A stretch of DNA of 8,647 nt, taken from contig JAAZAH010000421.1 in NCBI GenBank assembly GCA_012514415.1, forward strand, positions 1 through 8,647, in the 5' to 3' direction. Shown here piece after piece: positions 1-6,700 of the stretch (position 1 is its first letter; every line of letters starts with the position of its first letter). The position numbers were made by a program, and so were the translations under genes. The notes below the pieces were generated by a model, which searched no databases, was not told the DNA's origin, and saw only the letters and a program-made list of their open reading frames with translations. The DNA is from Sandaracinaceae bacterium (GTDB lineage: Bacteria > Myxococcota_A > Polyangia > Polyangiales > Houyiibacteriaceae).

Positions 1-171
1 AGCATGCTTTGAGCCATAGGATAGATGTGCGCGGAGCGGCCCAGATGCGCAATCCAAGTTCAGTGAACGGATGCGTGGATTGGGTGAACTGTCCCAGTCT
101 GGGCCTGAGCGGGGGCTGGCGGCATCCCTAAATGGCGCGAAATGCCACCAGCATACAAAATTGCGCCATAT
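1..171. other. Non-coding left edge with inverted repeats
   Basis: No gene is supported here; the plus-strand open frame that begins at 71 runs antisense through the DUF481 gene and looks like a shadow. Two inverted repeats can be seen. CAATCCA (50-56) pairs with TGGATTG (76-82) and encloses GTTCA-G-TGAAC (58-68). ATGGCGC (132-138) pairs with GCGCCAT (163-169). They lie downstream of the terminator of the minus-strand DUF481 gene, so they may belong to a neighbouring transcription unit outside the window. Their function is unknown. Confidence 0.4.
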
Positions 172-213
172 GAAAATTCTCTCAAATCCCCCGATTTTTG
201 GGGCATTAGAGAA
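172..213 (-). terminator. Rho-independent terminator of the DUF481 gene
   Basis: Read on the minus strand, TTCTCT (213-208) pairs with AGAGAA (182-177), and an inner CCCC/GGGG stem (203-200 with 191-188) closes an A-rich loop. There is a small mismatch or bulge between the two stems. TTTT (176-173) follows directly. The hairpin overlaps the TAA stop codon (208-206), so translation would run into its 5' arm. Only the minus strand has the T-run, so it should act in one direction. The call rests on hairpin plus T-tract alone. Confidence 0.7.
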
Positions 214-1045
214 GATTCACAATGAGATTGGCGAGCAGGTAGGTATCGAGCTTTTGGTGCGTCGGAACCGGGATGCGGTCGTAAAGAAGGAGGAACTGAA
301 CCCCGAGCTCGACACGCTTATGAATCGACGCGCTCACGCGCGTATTCCAGTTGAGCCGAAGATCGCCGATCTCTTGGAAGTTGAGAAGTGCCTCGAGGCC
401 GGTGAGGATGCGGAGATAGTCTTGGAAGCGCGCGTCCCATCCGAGGAAGATCCTTCCGGCGTGGGTAAACACGGTATCGTCCGGGATCTCACCGGTTTCG
501 GGATCCGCGGGGAGGGGGTTCGGATAGAGGTTGTCGTAAGTGAAATCATAACCCACCTCTCCCCAAAACCGACGCTCCTTCTCCTTGTTCTCGTGGAAAA
601 CCCGGAGGTAACCCGGCTGAATCTGAAGTCGCGTATCGAGACCGGCAAAGGTATCCCAGCGATGCTTGACGCCGATGAAGGCGGCGTCGCGTTCGCGGAA
701 ATAATATTCGTATCGCGCGCCGCTATTGATGTTCTTCGCGGTCGTCTCGATGGTTTCGACGTCTTGGATCTTCGAGCGATTGTAGATGAAGAGCGAGCCG
801 AAGTTGAAGCGGTGCTTGGAGCGGACGAGATCGAATTGAGTGCCGACGGTCGCGCCGTAGCTTTGCGTGTTTCCGGTGACGACTGAGCCGCCCGCGGCGA
901 TCTCCCAGGAGAGCAGATCCTCTTCCGGCGCGGAGACGGTGAGCTCGGCCGGGGGCGGCTGAGCGATGACTTTCGAAGATGGGATGAGCGGGAGAACGAG
1001 GAGGGAAAAGAGGGCCAGATAGTGCCGGAGATCCAAGCTTCGCAT
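206..1045 (-). CDS. DUF481-family outer-membrane beta-barrel protein
   Basis: A 279-residue protein that resembles the DUF481 family (YdiY-like, 'salt-induced outer membrane protein' in databases), whose members are predicted outer-membrane barrels of unclear function. A signal peptide is visible: MRSLDLRHYL, then a hydrophobic core (about 9-22) and a likely cleavage site at VIA|Q (28/29). After a short linker the chain alternates amphipathic strands, starting with a Gly-rich first strand ending in the family-typical SGN/TGNT motif (TGNT at 57-60). Tyr/Phe/Trp-rich strands continue to the C-terminal LDTYLLANLIVNLL. The last residue is Leu rather than the commoner Phe. The frame stays open upstream to 1105, but I chose ATG 1045 because a strong SD (AGGAAGG) lies 8 nt before it and the signal peptide then starts at the N-terminus. 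It is probably transcribed alone: 357 nt separate it from the upstream operon and a terminator overlaps its stop. Confidence 0.82.
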   Translation of the reverse strand: MRSLDLRHYLALFSLLVLPLIPSSKVIAQPPPAELTVSAPEEDLLSWEIAAGGSVVTGNTQSYGATVGTQFDLVRSKHRFNFGSLFIYNRSKIQDVETIETTAKNINSGARYEYYFRERDAAFIGVKHRWDTFAGLDTRLQIQPGYLRVFHENKEKERRFWGEVGYDFTYDNLYPNPLPADPETGEIPDDTVFTHAGRIFLGWDARFQDYLRILTGLEALLNFQEIGDLRLNWNTRVSASIHKRVELGVQFLLLYDRIPVPTHQKLDTYLLANLIVNLL

Positions 1046-1050
1046 GGCGA

Positions 1051-1061
1051 CCACCTTCCTT
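1051..1061 (-). promoter_or_regulatory. Ribosome-binding site fixing the DUF481 start
   Basis: The minus strand reads AAGGAAGGTGG, ending 5 nt before ATG 1045; the AGGAAGG core is 8 nt away. It decides for 1045 over the in-frame upstream start at 1105, which has no comparable site. Confidence 0.7.
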
Positions 1062-1171
1062 GAAGCTGTGTCTTTAGGAGCGATGTGCGGGGGCTGAAGA
1101 ATCACTCTTTTACCGCTTCAGTTGATGCCGAAGGTGAGAAAGAGTCCCGATTGAAAGGCGCATCACATCTT

Positions 1172-1193
1172 GCCAAAAACCCAAAGCTTTGGC
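1172..1193 (-). terminator. Possible weak terminator (palindrome plus T-run)
   Basis: CCAAAGCTTTGG (1181-1192) is a perfect 12-bp palindrome. On the minus strand it is followed by GTTTTTGG, with five T at 1179-1175. This is the right order for a terminator serving the operon that ends at 1403, but the stem is short and AT-rich, and the site is about 210 nt past the stop codon. It could equally be a protein-binding palindrome near the DUF481 promoter. Confidence 0.25.
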
Positions 1194-1211
1194 CGGATCT
1201 TTGCCTTCACA

Positions 1212-1333
1212 TGGCGCGGCTCGGCGTCGGATCGGGCGCGATGACTGCACACTTTTCCGCATGATCAGGAGCGTACTTAGCAGACAATGCCGAGACGTCG
1301 CAAGAAATCGATGATTCGGGCTGAGCCGCGCCA
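1212..1333. repeat. Long-range inverted repeat, possible structured RNA
   Basis: TGGCGCGGCTC (1212-1222) is the exact reverse complement of GAGCCGCGCCA (1323-1333). Pairing can extend inward through a G:U and two more G:C pairs, giving a stem of about 14 bp around a loop of about 94 nt. Inside, GCCGAG (1289-1294) could alternatively pair with CTCGGC (1220-1225). It does not fit tRNA, 4.5S RNA or another RNA class I recognise. The strand is unknown. Confidence 0.35.
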
Positions 1334-1402
1334 AGATCGCGAATCGATACGAGGGCCTTGAGCGCGCTCTCGTGCGGGCCCAATCGGTGTTTTAGCGAGC
1401 GC

Positions 1403-2422
1403 TCAACTGGATTCGCCGCGCGCGCTCTCATCGACGGTAGAGAGGCGAGCGCTTTCGCCACTGACGGGGAGCTCGAGAAGCTCGCCTGGCGCGAGGACAC
1501 GGAAAGCGTCGCGCGGGATTCCTTCGGCATCAAGCGCGGCATGGAGATCGCGGATGGGCTCGGCGTGCGCATCGTTCGCGAGCGGGAAGGTGCCGTGATG
1601 GATACCCACGCTCAGGGCGGAGCGGAGCCGCTTGTGGGCCTCGACCGCTTCGGCCGGATCGATATGGACGGTGCGCATGAACCAGCGCGGGAGATAGGCG
1701 CCGATGGGAATAAGCGAGAGCGCGAAGTTTTCGAAGCGCTCGCCGATCTCGTCAAAATGCGGGCCGAGCCCCGTGTCGCCGGCAAAATAGACGTTGCCCC
1801 TCGCACTCTCCACCACGAAGCTTCCCCAGAGCGAGCGATCGCGATCGTGGAGCCATCTCCCCGAAAAATGTTGGGCCGGAGCGAAGTGCACGCGCACATC
1901 GCGATGATCGAGGTGGTCCCACCAATCGAGCTCGACGACGTTCTTGATGCCCCAGCGACGGAGGCGGCGTTCATTGCCGAGCGGAACGAGAAAGAGGGGC
2001 GCGAAACGCTCTTCGAGCCGCCTGACGGTTGGCGCGTCGAGGTGATCGTAATGATCGTGACTGATGAGGACGAGATCGATCGGCGGGAGGTCCTCGAAGG
2101 CGATGCCGGGGGCGTGCCGACGACGAGGACCCACGCGCCCGAAGGGTCCGCAGGCGAGAGAGTAGATCGGATCGGTAAGAAGGTTCACCTCGCCGAGCTG
2201 GACGAGCGCCGTCGAGTGGTTGATGCAGCTCGTGAGAATGCGGCCTTCAGGAGCACGCTCGGGCGGAGGCGGCGCGCATTCGATCTCGACCCATTTGGGC
2301 CATTCGCCGCGGCCTCCTTCGCGGATGAACCGGAAAAGCGCGCCGAGCGACTCTTGATAGGTCTCGACCTGATTTTGATAGCGCCCGTTTTTCTTTCGGG
2401 CTCTAACGAGGACTCTCTCCAT
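1403..2422 (-). CDS. Metallo-beta-lactamase-fold hydrolase, NAPE-PLD-like
   Basis: A 339-residue cytoplasmic protein (no signal peptide or membrane segment). It belongs to the metallo-beta-lactamase superfamily and looks closest to the UlaG/NAPE-phospholipase D-like branch. Visible landmarks are NHST (68-71), LLTDPI (81-86), the metal-binding HDHYDHLD (H122, H124, D126, H127), AQHFSGRW (H185), AGDTG (D216), HIDPAEAVEAH (253-263) and the distal HHGTF (H275/H276). The full dinuclear metal set is therefore present and the enzyme should be active. Family members hydrolyse phosphodiester or other ester-type bonds; NAPE-PLD itself releases N-acylethanolamines from membrane phospholipid. The substrate here cannot be read. 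Residues after about 318 form a polar tail beyond the usual fold end. It starts 3 nt after the phosphoesterase gene's stop with an SD inside that gene, so the two should be translationally coupled. A long plus-strand open frame covers it but looks like an antisense shadow. Confidence 0.85.
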   Translation of the reverse strand: MERVLVRARKKNGRYQNQVETYQESLGALFRFIREGGRGEWPKWVEIECAPPPPERAPEGRILTSCINHSTALVQLGEVNLLTDPIYSLACGPFGRVGPRRRHAPGIAFEDLPPIDLVLISHDHYDHLDAPTVRRLEERFAPLFLVPLGNERRLRRWGIKNVVELDWWDHLDHRDVRVHFAPAQHFSGRWLHDRDRSLWGSFVVESARGNVYFAGDTGLGPHFDEIGERFENFALSLIPIGAYLPRWFMRTVHIDPAEAVEAHKRLRSALSVGIHHGTFPLANDAHAEPIRDLHAALDAEGIPRDAFRVLAPGELLELPVSGESARLSTVDESARGESS

Positions 2423-2425
2423 CGA

Positions 2426-3685
2426 TTAGACCTCTTTCATCGCGTGCGCTCGCACAGACTCCGGCCGAAGATTCGGACCAGGGGACGCGTCTTCCTCAAG
2501 ACCTTCACTGCGAACGACCGCTTCCTCCTCGAGTTTATCAAGGAGGATCTCGGTGATCTCGCCCTCCCCTCCATGGCGCATCGCAGGGCCCCAGAAGCCG
2601 GTGCCGCGGTTCACGTAGAGCTGCGTATCTCCATGTCGGTCGAGGCCGGCCACAAAGGGCTGCACCAGGTGGATAAGCCAAGTGAAGGGGAAGAACTGTC
2701 CGCCGTGGGTATGGCCGGAGAGCTGAAGATCGTATCCCGCCTCGGCGGCCTGGTAGACGCTCTGCGGTTGGTGCGCAAGGAGGATTCTAGGGAGCGCGCG
2801 GGGCAGGCCTTCGAGGGCTTTTTGGGGATCGCTCGCGTCCCCCTTGATGCTGCGGCCCATTCGATAATCGGTGCAGCCCGCGATGATGAGGCCGTCGCCA
2901 TCACGCTCGATGAGTCGCGCCTCGTTCCTGAGGGTGGGGATGCCAAGCTCTTCGAGGTGCCGGATCCACTCTTCACCTCCCCAATAGTACTCATGATTTC
3001 CCGTGGCGAAATACACACCATCGCGCGCTTTGAGATCCGCGAGTGGGGCGACATGAGGACGGAGCTCGTGGACGTATCCGTCGATGAGATCGCCTGTGAT
3101 GACGACGAGATCGGGCTTGAGCGCGTTCACCTTATCGACGACGAGGCGAACGCCCTCTTCGCGAAAGGCGGGTCCGATGTGAAAATCGCTCAGCTGGACG
3201 ATGCGGTAGCCGCGAAAGGGTTCGCCGAGGCGGGGAAGGCGGATGGGAACGCGGATGATTTGGGGCTCGCGCATCGCGGTGGCGATGCCGGTGCCGCCAA
3301 TCACGAGGGCCGTGAGCGCGATGGCCAGATCGGAGGCGCGCCGGAGGAAATCACGTCGCGCGGTCTTCACCTTCGAGGCGAAGGGGCGCGCGAGAAGCGA
3401 CCCAAGCCACCTGAGAACAAGAAGGATGAAAATGAGGGAGACAAAGCCCGCCTCGATGAAGGCGATGCGGCTGAAGGTCTCCACCACCCTCGTCGCCACG
3501 CTCGTCCGGGCAAGGAGCATCGAAAGCGGCGCCAAACTGAAACCGACGAAGAGCGCCGCGATGAACGGCTTTCTCTTTTTTTCCGGAAAGGCGTGGCGGA
3601 GGCCCCGATAGAGCCCGAAATGGACGAGGGCCCACCCGGTGCTAGCCACAGAGAAGAAGACGAGCATCTCGGTGAGGCTTCGCAT
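2426..3685 (-). CDS. Membrane-anchored metallophosphoesterase, YkuE/YaeI type
   Basis: A 419-residue calcineurin-like metallophosphoesterase. The N-terminal third is membrane: hydrophobic helices at about 6-28, 41-60, 72-98 and 117-136. The catalytic domain starts near 158 and has the complete metal set: DFH (D167, H169), GDLID (D199), GNHE (N230, H231), H305 in LLAHQP, and GHTHGGQ (H325, H327). The sequence around GYRIVQLSDFHIGP is typical of the YkuE/YaeI group; relatives act on membrane lipid or lipid A precursors (YaeI; LpxG-like enzymes), so a lipid phosphoester substrate is plausible but inferred. ARRDFLRRA just before the fourth helix looks like a twin-arginine motif. An acidic tail follows about 385. 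I chose ATG 3685: AGG of AGGTGG is 5 nt upstream, whereas the in-frame GTG at 3691 overlaps that site. It is the middle gene of the operon, 44 nt after the large membrane protein and 3 nt before the MBL gene. Confidence 0.88.
   Translation of the reverse strand: MRSLTEMLVFFSVASTGWALVHFGLYRGLRHAFPEKKRKPFIAALFVGFSLAPLSMLLARTSVATRVVETFSRIAFIEAGFVSLIFILLVLRWLGSLLARPFASKVKTARRDFLRRASDLAIALTALVIGGTGIATAMREPQIIRVPIRLPRLGEPFRGYRIVQLSDFHIGPAFREEGVRLVVDKVNALKPDLVVITGDLIDGYVHELRPHVAPLADLKARDGVYFATGNHEYYWGGEEWIRHLEELGIPTLRNEARLIERDGDGLIIAGCTDYRMGRSIKGDASDPQKALEGLPRALPRILLAHQPQSVYQAAEAGYDLQLSGHTHGGQFFPFTWLIHLVQPFVAGLDRHGDTQLYVNRGTGFWGPAMRHGGEGEITEILLDKLEEEAVVRSEGLEEDASPGPNLRPESVRAHAMKEV
2430..2437 (-). 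promoter_or_regulatory. Embedded ribosome-binding site of the MBL gene
   Basis: AAAGAGGT on the minus strand lies in the last codons of the phosphoesterase gene, 7 nt before ATG 2422. The upstream stop TAA (2428-2426) sits between site and start, an arrangement expected for translational coupling. Confidence 0.65.
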
Positions 3686-3687
3686 AG

Positions 3688-3693
3688 CCACCT
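3688..3693 (-). promoter_or_regulatory. Ribosome-binding site of the phosphoesterase gene
   Basis: AGGTGG on the minus strand ends 2 nt before ATG 3685, with its AGG 5 nt away. It overlaps the alternative GTG codon at 3691, which argues against that start. Confidence 0.5.
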
Positions 3694-3698
3694 ATTTA

Positions 3699-3711
3699 TG
3701 CCGAATCGGCA
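3699..3711. repeat. 13-nt inverted repeat between operon genes
   Basis: TGCCGA-A-TCGGCA is a perfect inverted repeat around one central base. It sits in the short gap between the large membrane-protein gene and the phosphoesterase gene, just upstream of the latter's ribosome-binding site. With a one-base centre the RNA hairpin would be short, and no T-run follows, so I do not call it a terminator. Confidence 0.3.
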
Positions 3712-3729
3712 AGCTCTGCACCCCTAAGT

Positions 3730-6700
3730 TTATCGAGGCTCGGAATCGTCGGGTTCGTCGCCGTTGTCCAATTCGTCCCCCTTGGGCTCGGTCAGAGTAG
3801 ATTCGGTCGATGTCGCGCGCTCACGAGAAGGCGAAGACTCGGCCTCGAGAGGATCCGCTTCAATGGCTTCAGCCGACGCCTCGCTCGACACCGCCTCCGA
3901 GGGAGCACCTCCGTCGGCGGCAGTCTTCAAGCGTGAGCGAAGTCCGCGCTTCGGCGTTTTCTTCCAGAATCCGCCCGTACGATAGGCGCCGAAGGCCCAG
4001 CGCGCCCAGCCGACGGAAGCGGAGGCAACGTAGAGCGCCCAGGCGAGCATCAAGAGGCGATAGACGTGGATCTTCGTGCTGAAGAAGGCCACGTCGGGAA
4101 GAGAACCGTCGATGCGATCTTGATAGAAGCGCAGCTCGCGATCGGTGCTGAAGTTGCCCTCGACCTGCATGTCGGGGATGCCCAAGAGACCGTGATGGAT
4201 GGCATTGAAGAACACGCTCACGGTCATGAAGGTGAGGAAGACGAGCGCGATCTGCCTCAGGTTGAAGAGACGCGGGGAAAGCTCTGGGTATCGCCTTCGA
4301 TACTCCATGGCGAAGAAGAAAGCGATCACGATCAGCGAGGAGGTGACGGATGCGCTTGAAAGGCCAAGGCCGACAATCGCGTAATGCCGAAAGCGAAGCG
4401 GCGAGCCGGGGATACGTGCGAGCACGAAGGCGAAGAGTAGGATGAGGGCGAGCTTTCCCCAGAAGAGCACGGCCGGCCCCCAGCTCGGGCCTTGGGTCGC
4501 GAGAATGAAGCGCTCACTCGGCATCTGGACGACGGTCGTGACGTTGACCGCAGGGACGCCGAGATCGATCTTCGGGAGCTCCTGACGGAAGCCAAGCTCG
4601 CGCATCTCTTCGAATTCGACCGTGAGGCTCGTCGCGCCGGGCTCGATCCGGATCGAGAGAACTCCATCGGCGAAGTTCACCGGCTGGTCGACGCCGCCGA
4701 TTTTCAGCTGAGCGATTTTTGCGTCGCCCGGAAGCCGGATCGAAAGCGTCTCCGCGCGGCTCGCCCGGATGGCGAGGCGAAGAAGGCTGTGCGCAATGCG
4801 TGAACCTGGCGCGTATTCAAAACGGACCTCGTCGATTGTCACGGCGCGCCCTTCGGCGGGCTCAGGACGTTCGATGCGGACGTCGAGGCTCTCCCCAGGC
4901 AGAGGCCGATAGCGCCTCGCAAGGCGCGAAGCGTTTTGGAGCGCCGTAGGCGGGATCCCTTCGGCATGACAGACGATCGTCTCATCGCAATCGAGGATCC
5001 ACTGCTCTTGATAGCTCGCACCTTTGGCCGCGCGAAGCTCGATCGCCTTTGGATGGCCGAGCCGCGAGTGGAAGCTCAGCTCCGCCTGATCGCGCGAGAG
5101 CACGATTTCGGCGCGGGAGCCGGTCTGCTTGATGCTCTCGCTGAGGAGATCTTCGCCGGGAAGGAGCGGGAGCTGAAATTGGATGGCGCTGCCCGTTGGG
5201 CTGATGCGCCGGATGCGCGTGTGGACCTCGTTGACGACTCCCAGCACGATTCGGCGTTCAATCGCGAGATAATAACCGAGAGCCTCGTCCGAGCGCCCGA
5301 GCGGCTCAAGCGCGTCTGCCGTTCCGCCACCACCACCGCGCGCCTCTGAATCGCCGCGAAGCTCGCGATCGAAGCGAAGAATCTCTGCGAGCTTTCCGTC
5401 ATCACGAAGTCCTTGAATCTGGTAGGCGGGCGCGTTCACCTCACCCCTTCGGGGGAGCTGACCGAGGTGGAGTTCGAGGCGATTCGGATCGGATAAGCGT
5501 CCGAAAAATTCGACCGTGTGAACGCCGCTCCCAAGGCGGAGACGGAGGAAGCCATCCTCTCCAAGGATGATTCCCTCGTGGGGCCGGCCGTCGACACGGA
5601 CCGTTGCAGGAACGAATTCACGCGCGGGGCCGGGGAGGCGGAGGCTCGACGCGGCGCCCGCATGGACGATGAGCTTCCCGCTCAGGATCCCGTCGCGAAG
5701 CTCGAACGTGGCGAGCGAGGTTTCGATACAGTTGGGCGCGCATTGCGGCGAGGGAAGGAGCCGAGCGCGAAGCTGTTCGAGGAGCTCTTTATCAGGGATG
5801 GGTTGAGCTGCCGCCTTGGGCGCATCGGAAAATGCGGCGAGCGCTCCAGCGGAAAAGAGGAAGACGAGCCCCAGCATTCCGGCGGGCTGTCTCTTCGGCA
5901 TTCGCCGGAAGATGCGCCGTTCGCGTCGATAAGCCCGAATCAAACTGAGCGCAAGGGCAAGCATCGCGAGGACGCGAAACGCGGCGAGGAGCCGGAAGAG
6001 CGGTGGAGAGAGGATGAAGAGCCGAAGTTCTTGATCGGCCGAGACGGGGCCATCCCATCGAATCGGATGGCTCTTGAAGGTGAAGCTCGGCATCCCGTCG
6101 CCCATTTGAACGACGGTCTCGGGATCGGCAGCAGGTTTTTGCGCGACGCGCGACGAGGCCGCGGCGGGCGCGCTCTTTCGTCCCGCACTCCGCATGGCCA
6201 TGGGCGCGGAAGTGGCGACCTCGGCCGCCGTTTCCATCCCCATGGCATCCATGCCGCTTCGATCGTCTGCGGGATCGCCGTCGTCATCGGCTTCACGGCG
6301 CTCGGCATCGACGACGTCGAATTTTGGAATCATCGACGTTCCGCCGAGCCACGAGGCACGAGCCACGTCCTCAGTTTGCGGATACAGCGCCCGCTTCAGC
6401 TGCTCTTTGGCGAAGGGCATCGCCGTCATGAAGAAGAGGAGCGTCGTCAACCCGAGGCCGAGACGGAGGAGCTTTCTCGCCCTCCCCTCCGGGAGCTCGG
6501 GAACGAGCGCGATGAAAAAAAGAAGGAAGAGAAGGAGCGTTCCCGGCGCGTGAGGCTCTTCCCAGATAAGGATGAGTGAGATCAGGCTGATCGCCCCCGG
6601 CATCGGTCCTGCAAGGCGAAAGACGATGGTGGAGACGATGACGATCATGAAGATCGCACCGAGATCGAAGCGATCGGTCAAGGAGCCGCTGATGCGATCG

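Larger units (their letters stand above)
1046..1402. other. 357-nt intergenic gap
   Basis: Non-coding by my reading. The short open frames here start with non-ATG codons or drift out of neighbouring genes, and their translations look like no known protein. The gap should hold the end of the upstream operon's transcript and the promoter and leader of the DUF481 gene. I could not find a convincing -35/-10 pair or sigma-54 site. It does hold several inverted repeats: TTGAGCGC/GCGCTCAA (1358-1365 with 1399-1406, covering the MBL stop codon), a long-range pair at 1212-1333, a 12-bp palindrome at 1181-1192, and CTGAAG/CTTCAG (1094-1099 with 1116-1121) in the probable DUF481 leader. Confidence 0.5.

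Noticed and set aside
71..886. 271-codon plus-strand open frame over the DUF481 gene
   Set aside because: It is antisense to a convincing signal-peptide and barrel protein and matches no known family.
1170..1192. Sigma-54 promoter around TTGGCAAGATGTGATGC on the minus strand
   Set aside because: The GG to GC spacing is one base too long and the -12 element is poor.
1212..1333. tRNA-like element (7-bp 'acceptor' GGCGCGG/CCGCGCC followed by A)
   Set aside because: No T-arm TTCRA motif, D-arm or anticodon arm in the right place, and no CCA after the discriminator position.
1110..1334. 74-codon minus-strand frame in the 1046-1402 gap
   Set aside because: It starts at TTG without a ribosome-binding site, has no family resemblance, and its composition differs from the neighbouring genes.
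1207..1572. 121-codon minus-strand frame overlapping the MBL 3' end, possible frameshifted tail
   Set aside because: The MBL fold is already complete before its own stop, so no frameshift is needed, and the extra sequence resembles nothing.
1358..3727. 789-codon plus-strand open frame opposite the MBL and phosphoesterase genes
   Set aside because: It spans two genes with complete catalytic motifs on the other strand, has no recognisable domain, and is rich in Arg/Glu/Ala/Asp as expected from antisense reading of GC-rich codons.
5518..6579. 353-codon plus-strand open frame inside the large membrane-protein gene
   Set aside because: It is a highly charged, low-complexity translation antisense to clear membrane helices and the internal signal-like segment.
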